Of a stretch of DNA of 64,000 bases, positions 25,852 to 41,268 are shown in pieces (positions within the stretch are counted from its first letter, which is position 1; the number at the start of each line of letters is the position of its first letter). A program made the translations under genes and the position numbers. Source of the stretch: Lates calcarifer (lineage: Eukaryota > Chordata > Actinopteri > Centropomidae); contig NC_066850.1 of the NCBI RefSeq assembly GCF_001640805.2, positions 5,752,556-5,816,555 of the forward strand, in the 5' to 3' direction. The notes beneath the pieces are model-generated. The model searched no databases. It saw only the letters and a list, made by a program, of their open reading frames with translations, and was not told the DNA's origin.

Positions 25852-27879
25852 GGGCACACCACCACACCTAGCATGAACACACATATACTTTACAAGCTGC
25901 TTCACAGTCAGCAGAATCACACTTTTTGGCTGTTGGCCCTCAAGCTGCCTTGCTTAAAGGTACACCAGAAGCTGCTCATAATGGAGACACCATTAACACG
26001 ATCACACGAAGTCACAAGCTGGCTCCTTTCACTCACCTTGACGCTACCGCAATGATAACAGCACATTAACAGCTGACAGTTGAACCATGATAGTTTGCAT
26101 ATGAAACAGAAAGGCAGTAATCAGACACACAGTAGGATCACATCACCATCACTGTATTCAAATCACACGACTATCAGAGGTGACATTCAATTAAATTCAA
26201 TTTTTAAACTTTGTTTCAAACCTTGCTGGATGAGTTTTGTGTCTCCGTTTCCACATGTCATTTATTTCTTTACCATAAGGTTGACAGGAAAGATGAAGAC
26301 ATGAGTTTCCTGGTGCATGTGACACAAACAGCACTGTTTATACTCTTGTGCAATACTGATTAGGAAGTAACTAGTGTGCTGATGCATGCAGGGTACAAAA
26401 CAACTTTGACTGTGCTCATTAGCTCATATTGTTACAATACTTTGCAGTCCCAGTGCAACAGCTGAAATGGCTCTGGCTCCTTCCTGTACAATGTTGACTG
26501 CAGAAACGATGGTGCAATATTTATCTTTGAGTTGAGCCTTGCACTAAGCTACGGGCCTGCCTTAAAGTGGCACTGACCCTGGGTAAAAACACAACTTCAG
26601 TATTAGTCCTGGACTGGATGTGTGACTAAAGGAAATTACCCCTTCTGGAAAAGCTGAAAAAATGGGAGTGACTGACATTTTAGTTTAGGATAATAGGAGC
26701 AGAAACACCTACATTTACCAGACATATAAATTGATGTTGGCACCTACACACCTTCCAGAGCCAGCAAACCTAATCACAGCCCTTCCTTATCCTGCTATTA
26801 TCCACAGCACAGTGCAGTACACACCCTCACTAACAACCATCCACACATGAATGACTCCTTCATGCATTTATACTTCATGAGAAAATGCACTTGAACAATG
26901 ACGTTCACTGCTATCCCACACTGGTCGAGGAGAGGGTTATGATGGTCCCCTCGTCTTGATGAGAAGATGGATTCTCTGTTATGACTCCCAGGCGTACACA
27001 CTAACTCATCATTACAGTAATGCAGCGTAAGTCAACTGTGCACTTGAACTCTTAGGGGGGGGACCCCATACATTACTACAGCTATGGTGTCCTGATGATG
27101 CACTCAGCCTCATGAATGGACTTTAACTGCACACTACACACAGACACTGGGACAACAATGGAGCTCTGTGGATGACAACCAAAACAAAGATCTATGTAGC
27201 CAGGCAGCGTGCCTGATGTGGACATATAACCAACAGCCTGAAGTCAGACTCTTTCTCATCTTTGAAGTTAAATTAAATCTTACTATTAAGTTAACAGATT
27301 AGGTTGTCTCACAGTTCTTCAAAGAAAGAGACAGGAGACAAATATGCACAACTTGTGATGGAAAACTAGTTACAGATAGTCACATTTATCTAGCCTGGAT
27401 TACCCTCCTGAAAACAGTTAGGTGTGCATAAAGGTGAGCAAACAAAGTCAAAATAACATTACTGTTATCAGGACAGTATCGCACACAAGTCTGGGCAGGA
27501 ATTAGTCTAGTCCCAGTGACACTCAATCCAAATAATAAACAAGTGTCTTAACTTAACCTGCTCTTCAACTATTTCCTTTTTAAAATATGTGGATGGACAA
27601 TGACACAGACAGGAATGAAAGCAGAAACAATGTTAACTGGCAACAGCATAGGCTTTTTTTTTTTAAATCAAAGATAAGAGGGAAATGTCACAGTAGCACA
27701 TGTTAACATAAAAACAGGCCAGGCAAAGCGGGTCCCTCGGGGAACAAAAGTGATAGCATAAAACAGATTAAAATGCCTCTGGCAGTACCATAAGGCCACC
27801 GTACACTCATTGTCGAGTACCACAACCGTCGGTACATGCTATACATTAAGCCATTTATTACTATCTTCCGCCAACTTAC

Positions 27880-28215
27880 CTGGAAACTTGAACGCAACAG
27901 AATACCACTGGCTGTCCTCTCAGCAAGGAGACATGTCTGCTGCATTTACGTTAAGCCATATACTGTTTTAATGCGAGCTGGGTAACATTATCAGCAGCTC
28001 TACGGTTCGCAGGTCATTTCCAATACAGTTTACATCACTACGGTGTATATTTCAGTACGTGTCGACTGGAAACTTGCAGTAAAAGCGGTTGATAGGATGC
28101 CTTTGAAAGGATAAGACGTGGAGTTTTAATCATGGAGCAGGAAGGTGAGGATCATTAGTCGGTACCAGCTCTGTGTCTCTGACGTCGGTGCAAAACCCTC
28201 TGGTCACGTGACCGG
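27880..28215 (-). promoter_or_regulatory. napepld: napepld 5' UTR exon and promoter region
   Basis: On the minus strand an exon ends at 27880 before GTAAGT, with no start codon that could open the NAPE-PLD frame, so it fits a noncoding first exon. Upstream lies a perfect 12-bp palindrome, GGTCACGTGACC (28202-28213), next to CCGGCCGAG. It is a CACGTG E-box of the extended form bound by USF and TFEB/MITF proteins. The transcription start itself is not visible. Confidence 0.5.
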
Positions 28216-28229
28216 CCGAGAAACTCTCA

Positions 28230-28960
28230 GTGTGACTGCGGGCAGTTTTTATAAATAACCAAAAACTGACTAAAATAGTTACAGAGGGGGAAATGTTATA
28301 TAGTGGAGTGAAATGATAAGAAGTTTATCAAATTTTTAAATATTTATAAAATTAGTACTGGTTACTGCAACCAACTACTGGCAGAGGTCAATTACCATTA
28401 CTACTACTAATACCAACAACAATAATACAAAGTAATGATAAATATAGTAGTTAAGTGACCGATTTATAATGTGTTATTCATATATTCTATCACTTATACT
28501 TACTTAATGATATAATTTATATAAATTTTTATCTTTTAGTCTTAATAGCTTGTTGAGCTGAAAGTGAAGCCATGTTAAACATTTAAAATTTAGAACTCGT
28601 TTATAATGTGATCCCTTAAAATAAAATGAATAAATTGGCTTAAATGGGAGTAAATGGGCTTTATCACTCATCTATTTGGACATGACTGATTCTGATAAAT
28701 GAATCAATATGATGAAGCATTCAATGAAATACCAGTGTTGAAATGTATTTATTTTTATGTTAACTAATAATTCGCTTCTAATTCACTGCAAAAGCCATTT
28801 GATGTTCTTCATGTGTCATCAGCAGTAGCTGTGTCAGAGAGGAAACCCCCCTGACTCGAACATTTGTGGGATGATGGTTAAACCCTGGACACACACTCTC
28901 CACGAGGTTACTCTAGCTCCTACGAAACTCTGTCTGTATATTTATGAAGTATTTCTACAA
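28230..28960. other. AT-rich spacer
   Basis: Strongly AT-rich sequence with trinucleotide-like ACTACTAATACCAACAA stretches and no exon. It separates the two candidate napepld first exons. Confidence 0.5.
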
Positions 28961-28967
28961 AACTTAC

Positions 28968-29050
28968 CGTGAGTAACTCCTCCTAACGAAGGACACCTGA
29001 GGGGATTTCAGTCGCTCGGTATATTTACTAAACGTACAGCTGTATGCCGG
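28968..29050 (-). promoter_or_regulatory. Possible alternative 5' exon of napepld
   Basis: A minus-strand donor (GTTACTCACG before GTAAGT) ends a GC-richer stretch just upstream of the main napepld promoter and downstream of yeats4. The only gene to which such an exon could belong on this strand is napepld. No acceptor lies before it, so it would be a first exon. Evidence is one splice site and base composition. Confidence 0.3.
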
Positions 29051-29339
29051 TAACAAACGTACAGACTTGCACAGCAGTGTTTCCATTCTATGTCTATATA
29101 CTTGAGCATATTTGCTATTAAGTTTTAATTTAAAAAAAAAAAACAGCCAGAGGACACAAAGTTACATGGGGAAAGTTGCAGGGTGTCCGGAATCCGGACA
29201 GCAAAAGTTGTTTGAACTTCCTGCCAGATGCGTTCATGGACTCTCGGAAATCCGACAATTCACATCCCGGCTTTGTTTTTTTCAACCCATTATAAGGACA
29301 TGTATTAGAACTTTTGAGTGATTTTCTTTTATTTTTCAT

Positions 29340-30163
29340 TTTATGTTTTCCCCCTTTTTTATCCACAGAAAATATGCTTTGCTGATGTTTCATTAAATTC
29401 CACAGGTCTCTTGCTAAAAGTGATTCCTAAGCACTCTGTACTTTCAGGTTTTTTTTATGTAACATTGTACTAGCATTTCATTAAAAAACAATAATGCAGT
29501 CACTGCAGTAGCTGACACTTTATGAATCCTCAACCTCTCCTTCTACTTGTTTAAACCATTTCATATCAAGCTGGTTTTCTAATATATGAACATGTGGACT
29601 GTCAGTGTGCAAAAGTGGCTCCCACAAAGTAAATATGACATGCTTAGGACTGAGAAGCAGGTCACTCTGCTGTGCTTGACATGAAAGATCACCTGTTACG
29701 CTGTGTACTTGGCAAGACCATGTGCTGTTAAACACAGTGAGAAAACACCTGCTGTTACTGATGTTACAACATGACCGAACATGTACCACTACAGTGTACA
29801 AGGTTTGGTGTAAATTGGTCCTCGACCAGCACCATCACTACTGGTCTGAGCTTGAATGGTCACAAAAGTGGAAACTTACACAGTCAATACTGTAAACATA
29901 TTTACTTTACATAGAAAATGACAGCATCAGCAAAAAAAACAAATGAGCTATTCACATTGAATACTAAAAGGGGTTCATGGTCAAAGTTGAGCCTGGTTTT
30001 AATACACAAAAATGTCTAAAGAAACTTCAAATGAAAAAAATGACGGGGTTTTTACCATTAAATTTTACCACAAAACAGATCACAACAGTTTATTTCAGTG
30101 ATGACCCTAACCCTGACCCAGCTGAATCATCACATTCATGTGTGTGTTGTGTTTGTCCATTTC
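29340..30163 (-). other. yeats4: yeats4 3' UTR region
   Basis: No exon of another gene is seen downstream of the yeats4 stop. Minus-strand AATAAA signals occur near 30090 and 29330, so the 3' UTR probably ends at one of these. The open frames at 29520-29801 and 29977-30204 have no family resemblance. Confidence 0.4.
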
Positions 30164-31984
<1,821 letters not shown>

Positions 31985-32230
31985 AGTACAGTACCGCGAG
32001 ACTGAAGTTAAATCCGTGCTACACTCTAGAGGACTCTTCTTGTTCCACAGCGTGTATCTACATTTAGTAAACCTGCCATTTAAGCACAGAAAACACTCTT
32101 TTATGGCAGCGATCTCATTTTAAACTGCCAGCCAAACAAGCGGCGGAAGTGGCAAGCGTAACATGTTTAGTGGTCCGATAGGAGTGTGACGGGGACACCA
32201 AGGTTCCGGCCGAAGGAGGCAGTGACGCCG
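31985..32230 (-). promoter_or_regulatory. yeats4: yeats4 promoter region
   Basis: The sequence just upstream of the yeats4 start is GC-rich against its flanks, with CCGGCCGAA and CGCCGGAT blocks near 32200-32230 and no TATA box in the expected place. This fits a housekeeping CpG promoter. The exact start is not visible. Confidence 0.4.
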
Positions 32231-32744
32231 GATAAGCAGACTGTTGCATTTATCAAAATTTGAAATATATTAATTTGAATAATGATTTTGTAGTTTGCCC
32301 GCAGACTCTGCAAATGGTTGTTTGGCTTTCGATAAGATTGTAATTATTGCAAAATAATCTTAGCAAACTACTATATTTTCACAACTGTCGTGACTGATTC
32401 TGATCCTTATTCTTTCATATTCTATTTTGACTAAGTGGGAAGATACAGGAAGATTCATATCATGTTTATGGGTGTTTAATCGCCTGTGTTTGCAAGCAAA
32501 AGTCAACCTTACATTATCATATTTAAGATCATGTGTTCCTAGCTGATTAATGACAAGGTGTTATTCTAGTATGTTTAATTCAAGTTGATAATACTCTTAA
32601 TACATAAGACCATCTTGTTTTACCCACAAAATTTAGGTGAATGATTTTCAGGAAATGTCAGCATCTCTATATTATAATCTTTCAATTCCACAGTAGCTAA
32701 CCTCACTGCTTCATATCATGAACAAAGGAAAGCCACAAAGCCAA

Positions 32745-35582
32745 ACTCAGTTGAAAGAAGTTTTATTTTTAAGATCAACAACCATTTGATTGTTCTAGCC
32801 ACCATGTGCTGTTCCCTGACATGAAATGTGAAAACGTGTAACCAGAACAGGACATTACTGGTAGCTGCACAGAGTAACAAGTGGAGACAAAATAGAATTT
32901 ACCCAACCTATAAAATCATGCTAGATTTATCCAAGATAATAAAGAGGACTTGGTGCATTACCTCAACTATAAAACTCTGTGTGGCCCTGAGCAGTTCATT
33001 AGGCCAGTCTGCATTAACTATTATTACATTTGCAGTCAGAAAAAAACTTTAGTTGCAAATGATCAATTATTGATAAGTCATTTTAAGTTATACTTCACAA
33101 TTAACTTTCATTTGGCAGTCTGCTAAATTTCAAAACATTTAGGTTTTTCCATATCATTACTAGCAAAAACTTACATTAGACTATTCAAATGAAATACTGA
33201 GAGAGAGAAAGGAAGGAAAGAAAGGAAAGAAAGAGATACTTTCCAAAATCTTGTCTGAGGTTAAGTATTGCTCTGGCTTGATGCAGTAGAATTAGTCACA
33301 CTTCCTCTGGATCAGACTCTTTCTTCTCTTGCATTACATGTAGACCTGAAAACACTTACCTTCAGTGCTGTGGAGAGAAGTCAGTACAGTGACACAAAGG
33401 AGTTCTTATTCTGGCTGATAAGACTTCTGCTATACACACATACACAGCCCCATGAAGAGGTCCAGTCAGCCAAAATAATTAAAAAAAACACAAGAGCGTG
33501 TAGGGGCTTAACATTTTTTAGGATCAATAATAATAATATTAATCTCTGAATATAAAACACTCTTAAAAGTATACTGTTGTACAAAAATGCATTTCAAGAG
33601 AATTGTGAGGATCTTAATAATGTGTGGATTCTGTTACAGTGACTATATTGAGGTTGGGGTGCACAATTTTTACATCCATCAAATACCTGTGGAGATGCAG
33701 TATTTCACAGGATGGTCATGGAGATTTGAACTGACATGATGGATACAAACACATTCATCTAAACAAGTAAAACAAGCTCCAAGACAAAAAAAAAAAATAA
33801 ACAAACATAAAATAGGATCCTTAATTTTAGGCACTGTGAACAAATATCAGTGTTAGTGAATTTCTCCATATTCCTATTTTGAATCACAAATGAAACAAAC
33901 AACAATATGGCATCCCCTGATAAAACACTGCTGCTGCAAGCCATGACAGTATTTTTCCATCTTTATTTACTCAAATTCAAAAACTTGTCCGGGCTTACGA
34001 CTCAGATAATATTAGGACAGCTAGGCCTAATGTTTTTATGACTGAATATTTGGATCTGAGACAGTAAAAACATTCATGTGAATCAGTGCTTATTTGCCAA
34101 ACCCATTGTGGTCAACATTACAAACTAAAAGCTCGGTATCACAAAGTGTTTACAGTCACAGTCTGTTTCAACAAAAATGCAAGACATGAACATGATGGGT
34201 GGTGGAATAAAAGATGTGTTGCACTGCTTAATATGACAATGTTAGTGTGTGAATAACCAGCTGCACTGAATCTGTTCCTTATGTAGTATTTGAGTGTTAA
34301 AAATGAACATACAAAAACATATAAAGTGTGAAACATAGGAGCAAAAAAGTAACATTTACTTGCAATGGTAATTTTTCAACAAACGGGCTTAATTGATATT
34401 TGAAGGATGACCAATTCCATGTAAACTTTGCCTACAATTGCTGCTCAAGTAAACATGAATGCAATTCACATTAACAAAACAAAACAAAGCTGTCAAAGAC
34501 AATTTGGTTTGGAAATGTTCTTGTGATGGCTATTCAGTGTGATTACACAGGAATCAAACATCAGAAACCACTTTGTGAACAGTGTGTGTTTGTTGTTTTT
34601 TTTCCTGGGTTGTGGTGTCTGGTGCAAAGCTGCCTGAAATTGTCCAAAAGGTGCATGTACATGTCGACCTTTTAACTGTTCAAGGTCTATACTGTACATA
34701 TTCCCATCAATCAATCAGAGCACAATGCAAAACAGTGCATTTTTTTGGATTTCTCTTACCTTGTAAAATGTGTCCGTTTGAAGAAAGAAAAAAAAGAAAC
34801 ACAAAACAAAAAAGGGACTAAAGCCACTAACTAACAAAGCTAAAAACGTATAATCTAAAAATAGACAAATTCAATATGAAAAACATCTTTGCACTCCAAA
34901 ATATACATTTAATATAAATGAGCCAAATATGTAGAGGAATTCACCAAATGCAGAGTGTACCTCAGTAAACATTTTTTATTACAACACCATCTAGTTTTTA
35001 ATCAAAAGCAGAGACATTTACAAACATACTAACCATGAAAAGAATAAATGAGAATGAGAGGGAGAGGTGAGGGGAAAACATCAAACATGTACCCTATAAA
35101 AACTGATCTCTAAACTGAATGTACACAGTACAGCGAGCCAAGGAAAATAAAAAAACAAATAGGATGTAATGTTTGTGTCTTCTATTTGGGAGGGGTCGTG
35201 CGGGCCACTTTATTATTTCTTTGCAAAAAAGCATCACACATACTCATCTTCATGTCAAATAAAACATCATAAAAATAAAAGAGCTGTTTGGAAAGTTTCT
35301 TTTCTTTCATCTTTAGTTACCATGAGTATAGGTGTTTGGATAACATAGCCTTACACAGGTCTGGGTCCTCCATCCACTGCTCTTAGTCAGGCAGACAAGA
35401 TGAACAGACAGAGAGAAGGATGGGTGGAGAAGGAGAGGAGAAGAGAGATGGAGGGGTGGAGGAGGGAGGAGGTGGCGGTTGTATTCCTGTCCGGTCATGC
35501 AGGGTGGGGAGGAGGAGGAGGTGGTGGTGGTGCACTGTAAGCGTTCCTCCTTTTCCTTCCATCCATCCTTGATCCGCGTTAG
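32745..35582 (-). other. cpsf6: Putative terminal 3' UTR exon of cpsf6
   Basis: A minus-strand acceptor (CCTTTCAG) precedes 35582. The exon begins CTAACGCGGATCAAGG and continues with a C- and CT-rich stretch, then AT-rich sequence to a minus-strand AATAAA at 32762-32767. The cpsf6 stop is followed 12 nt later by a GTGGGT donor at 41256, which could splice here across 5.7 kb. A stop this close to the last junction would not trigger nonsense-mediated decay. No other minus-strand gene lies between. This is inference from splice signals. Confidence 0.45.
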
Positions 35583-38500
35583 CTGAAAGGTGTCAAAACG
35601 AAGGGTGGTGTTTGGTTTCGAGGCAGCCCAACAGTGAACACTCCCATCCCCACCATTATACCTCTAGACTACACATATAAAGTGCACACCAGGGCTGGGC
35701 TCAATTCACCATCATTTTGAGTCACAAAGATGGAGTTTGTCCATGTCCACTTACTTCACGTTTTGTGTTTACAAGGGTGTGTGTGATCGGGACAATTTTA
35801 AGGACATAAAACTGAAGAGCTCAATCTCAAACTCCATATTGTGCATTAACATTGTTCCTCAGCTGACTGTGTATTGTCCCCAACCCTAGTACAGACACAG
35901 AGAAACATGTCATGCAAACTTGAAGAGAAATTATCCAGGAAGCAAAGGTGACATCTCTCAGCATGTACACAGCAATGCATCTAACAACACTGAATGCAAT
36001 TCATCACTGTTACTGAATCGCAGATATTCGTTTCGTTCATACGGTACGGATGTGAAGTAAAAACTTGTATGTATTACATTCTCATGAAGACAGACAGTCA
36101 ATGGGACCCATATATAAAACTCGTATCTTGGGACATTGTTGTTTGACATTGTTACAGAAATGTCTACAGTATTCAGTGAATTCCAAATTCAAGGACTTAA
36201 CTGAGAGAAAAGCTATGCTGAACTGAAAAGTTCAACTAAGGACAGCTTAAGTAGGCATGCAGTTATAGAGTGTAGTGTGGCCTCACAGGGTCAATTCATT
36301 ATCATATACATTAAATTTACCTGAGAAAAGGTCAAGTATTAGACACTGATTGAAAATAATTATAGAATCTACATGTCTCTACATTAGAATTTGTCAAGAG
36401 AGCTACAGTAACATCTACTGATCTGTCAAGTTGGTTTCATCTTTATCTTTCATCAATAACAGGAAACCGTGACCATGGTTAGAATTTAATTTTCTAATCA
36501 GTAGCAAAGGACTTGCTTCCTCCCTGTTACTTTTAGATGTTTTTTTTAAAGATACGTTCTTGAGCTTTTGATTGTGAAACCTTCTTGAAAACTAGTCAAA
36601 ATGGATCCTACATTCAGATACTGGAATACCCTAATATTTTTACTTACAACCCCATGGAAATACTATGATCGAGACAAAAAACGAAAAGCTTTTTACCACT
36701 GAGAAAGTGTTTCCAACCTGAAATACCATCATTTTAACAAATAGTGCATGATTGGGTGTGATACTGGTTTAAGTAATATAGGAGAAAAACACAGCAAAGG
36801 GACAGCAGATCAAAACACAAAACTACAAAGGCACGCATCGGACTCAGACACAACAGGTTAATACTTTGCCAGTAATATGGCTGCCAAAGGCATCGCAGGA
36901 CTTTTACATATAACAGAAAAAAATCATCTTGATGTCAATGTGATTTAGTATACCCCTCTATGGTCTTGTTAACGTAATGCCAGTGGTAACGAGAAAGGCA
37001 ACCTTTTAATCATAATTATAAATGGCAGCCACAACGCTTCATTAGACTATCAATAAGGTTCCACTGCCTGGATTTAATTCCTGGTTCAAAGACTCAAATG
37101 TATATTGAAACTTTTGCTTTTTACATGGTGCATAGTTGCAGACAAAAACAGTTCAGCTGACAAAAACAGTTCAGCTGACAATGACAATATTTCACATAAC
37201 ACAGTAGTCAAATTAAATGGTATTCTTGTCACACAAGTATGTGTGACCAGAACATCCAGTACAAGTGGGAGTGGGCACTGGAATGATCAAATTACATCCA
37301 AATATCAGACTAAGAAATACTGTCATATCCATGAACATGCCATATTGTTCTTTTGTTCATGATAGAATATTAGAATTCATAGAAAACATAAGAAAATGTA
37401 GCAGTGTGTCAGCTAACACAGCATGGAAATGAAGCTGGTCAGAGCCAAACCAGGGTCAAGCAGGTTCATTTAACAGCCTTCATACTTACCAGTCTAAAAT
37501 CCCCACTCTACAAATTATATTTGGACTTTGTAGCAGGCTTTTCACTGTGTGTATCACCTTTGTTTCCACTATCAATTCCACTCACCATAATAACATGGCT
37601 AATGTGTTGGCAATACTAGCATACTAGACATTAAATTATTACAATTGTCTTGTTCTATACCTTGACCTTAGGGCATCTCTCAGAGTCAGTTATATTAACC
37701 CTACAATCCATTTCCACCCTGTTGTTTGAATGGGCCTGAATGTTTATTTCTAACATGGACAGAAACACTGTTTGACCCCGGTTTGACATGAGCAAATACT
37801 ATGTTTGTTTTTAAAGGACATTAGGGCTGTGATCCCCAGCACAAATACACCTACAATCATACTGAAGAGACAACAAAAAAATAATTTCAACCTGGTACAA
37901 ACACTGCATTCCCTCATGGCAACATGAACAGATAGAACAGTGTTAAAGCATCTCTGTGGACACAACAAACAGCCATACTACTGTCAGGAATAAAAGCAAT
38001 ATGTTTGGTACTAACATGTTGTAAGAAATCAGACTAAATGCAAAGACAGATTTTGGAAATGTTCAACTGGAAAATGGACATATTTGGCCTTATTACATGA
38101 GTACTGCCCACTTCCTTAAGTCACTTCATTTAAACTGCAAAGGCACATTTTTGTCAAAATATGCTCAACAAATGCATTTTTGGTACTTATACATTACCAA
38201 ATGTTATTAGCCCTTGTGCCCACTGGGGATCTCTTATCTATCAGAAATACAAAGATGAGACTGCAGTAGTTGCTCTTGCAATGCTGCTACTGAAACTATC
38301 ATGCTCTTTTAAAACTTAAAAGTTTTTATGTTTAGCTGTTCCCCCTGAAAATGTACTAATACTATTCTGTAGGTCAAAGTAAACAAGAAAAAAATCTACT
38401 TTTAATTCAACAAAATAAGAAAAAGTAATTTTCATTAAGAGGTTCCCAGTGGACACAAGTTTAACTTCTCAGCAAAACCTTGTGTGGATAAAGGACAGCT

Positions 38501-41256
38501 GAGTGTAACAGAGGTCAGATCAACCCGGCTTGCACTGACAGCTAAAAAAGCACAACTCTACACTACATCAGATGACAGATTACTAAGTTACATTCTTTTG
38601 GGTTTCAGAGTTCAGCAGCTCCAGAAGCAAAACCACCCCAGTTAATATTTCTCAGAATGAGACAAACACTCATAAAACAAACTCATATGTAACTAATGTG
38701 TCTTAATGTGCAGAGCGTACTTCCTGCTCTGCAAGCACAACTAAATTAGGACACAAAGTGTTGAGAGTGAAAGAAGTTTCTGTCCAGAAACTCATTTAAA
38801 ATCCTGAGAAATATTATTTGGGGTGATGCACAACTGTACAGAGATGCTGAAGGCCCTGTGTAGCCTATCAGACGCTGTTCTATAAGGACTGGTTTACACA
38901 ACACCACAGACATCTTAGGGCTTTGGCAATAAAGGACATCACAACGACACAAAATAATTAAAACCCGATATTTCAACTGCAGTTCCAAAATTTTACAAAG
39001 ATTATCATGTTGTTCAACATGCCAGTGACGCAATGGAAGAGAGCATCTTCCCCCATACTTTACAAAATGATTTGTGGAACCCTAACACCGAGAATCCATA
39101 AAAGCACCAGCAAGTCTCACACAATTTGCCTAAAAATATTCACCTCAAATAATTTGACAGCAACACATATTAGTTGTGTACAAGCTAGTGTCAAATTAAT
39201 TCATCGACACCTGATCCATAACATAACTTAATATCCAAAAAGCCATCTATAACGCTAAGAGCCAATATACTCAGTGATACTTCATCTGTTGCCAACCTAG
39301 GATGATTAATCACTGAAAATCAACACCGCAGCCTAAATGGGAATCTTTTCAATGTACATACAAGAGTCACATAAAAACAAAATATTAAAATGTAAATTTC
39401 TATAATACATAACAATTAGCATATAATCATGAATTTGCTGCATTGACATTAAAACTTGTTTTCATTTAGTTTTCATTTATTGCATACCCTCAATATCAGT
39501 TACAAGTTCTCACTGTTAAAATTATAATTGTCTTCCAATTTAACTGAAACAGGCAACTCAACTGAAAGATGTAATTATGGCCTAGTGACAGGCACAAAAA
39601 CCTGGGACTTGGAAACACTGATTTTCTGACCCTAGCTTCAGATTTCTCAACTTGTTCCATGTTCACATGTAAGTTTACTCTTGCTAATAATATAGCTGTA
39701 AGATACTGAAGTGAATTATTCATGGTTCCTTAATGTAGAGTAATTCTGATAATAAACAAATTACAAACCATTTAAATTCAAAGCCACCGATCAATCCATC
39801 AGAATATCAAAGTTCTCTATCTTCTTTGATCTTTGTCTCAATAACTGATTTACGTGATATTATGTGTACTAATGGCATCAACATTTGGGCATCTATGTTA
39901 TCATAACATGATTTCAAAAGGACAGAGGCATGGATATTTTTTTCATTTTTTCATTTCACCTCAACATCTTAAATTGAGGTACAATGGTGCCAAACACTAG
40001 GCTACAAAACATTCAATTTGACAGAAGGAAAATGCCAGGGAGTATTACTGTCATGCAAATATGACACAATCACATGATCAAAATTTGACAATAATATAGA
40101 TTCATCTTTTAAAGTAAAAAATTAATACGTATACAACATTACTATGAATGGAACATTTACAAATGCAGACTGATTTTTTTTGTTCTTCTAAAAATACAAT
40201 TAAATCTGTACAGATCATACAAATCACTAAATCTGTATCAAGTATGGTAAAAAATGATTGGGAATACCGACATCTGAAACTGGCCAACACCAACAAACCT
40301 ACTCAGCAGTCACAAAACACTTCAATAAGCTGTGAACTCGCATTTGATAAAATGCCAAAGTACTGACTCTTGATATTGATAAAAACTTTTGATCCACTGG
40401 CCAAAGCTGCTGGTAAAACTCAAATTCAGATTGTTTCCACTTTGAGCCAATCGTATTTACACTTGCAGAGATGAGTGTATTTGTACTGACAAATGCGCAG
40501 TATGTAACACCGTCAGGCTAGTACTCCTTTATGGCTTCTCTAAGGAACACGCTTTCTCCAGGAGAATTTATTTTGAGATTTCTTTAGTGTAATACACAAA
40601 GTGGCTGATGAATTTTGTTATTTACCAGGCTCAGTGGCCTGTGGACCAAAAAGTAACAATTCATCCACAATGTCAATTTCAACCAACTGCCAGTGTATTT
40701 TCTGTTTTTGAGGCAACCACAGCACAGATACAACTCTTACAAACCTTGAGAAAAGTGAATACAATATGTGTGTATTACACACATTTTTGTAATTATAAAT
40801 ACACAGTAACACGTGTGGTCTTCAAATATGAAACCTGAATGAGAATACTTACCTTACACCTACCTGTAACCAGTTTCATTACAAGTCTTTCTCTTGCTTA
40901 CCATGTCTCTCTTAGTCTTTCTCAAAAATCAACACTAACAGTCATTCTAGACCGTAATGTGTGGTGATTAGGACAAAGAAAACATTTAATTTGATTTGCT
41001 GTTTTGGGCAATAATACAATACACACTCTGGATCAAATTTTGACATGGTGTCTATTTTGGATTATTTTTATGAATCCAGAAGAGAGGAGGTGAGCAAAAG
41101 AGAGACTTTTAAAAAGTGAACACTGGTGTTTTCTTCTCTCATCATGTAGTTTTAGCCTTAATTAGCCAGACTCAGAGCAGGCCCAGGACAAATGCAGAGA
41201 TAACAAAGACAAGAACAGGGCTTCACACAGAAGAAAATAACAAATGTTGTACCCAC
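35583..41256 (-). other. cpsf6: cpsf6 3' UTR intron or continuous 3' UTR
   Basis: About 5.7 kb of AT-rich DNA holds no coding exon on either strand. An 18-bp perfect tandem duplication (GACAAAAACAGTTCAGCT twice, 37141-37176) is the only local structure noted. It is either the intron before the terminal 3' UTR exon or, if that splice is not used, part of a very long 3' UTR. Confidence 0.4.
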
Positions 41257-41268
41257 CTCCCTGCTTGT

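Noticed and set aside
28132..28144. Plus-strand ATGGAGCAGGAAG followed by GTGAGG as the first exon of a divergent gene
   Set aside because: No downstream plus-strand exon could be found before yeats4, and the match is short enough to be chance.
32230..41200. Lysozyme gene expected between cpsf6 and yeats4
   Set aside because: No exon with lysozyme-like residues or matching splice sites was seen on either strand.
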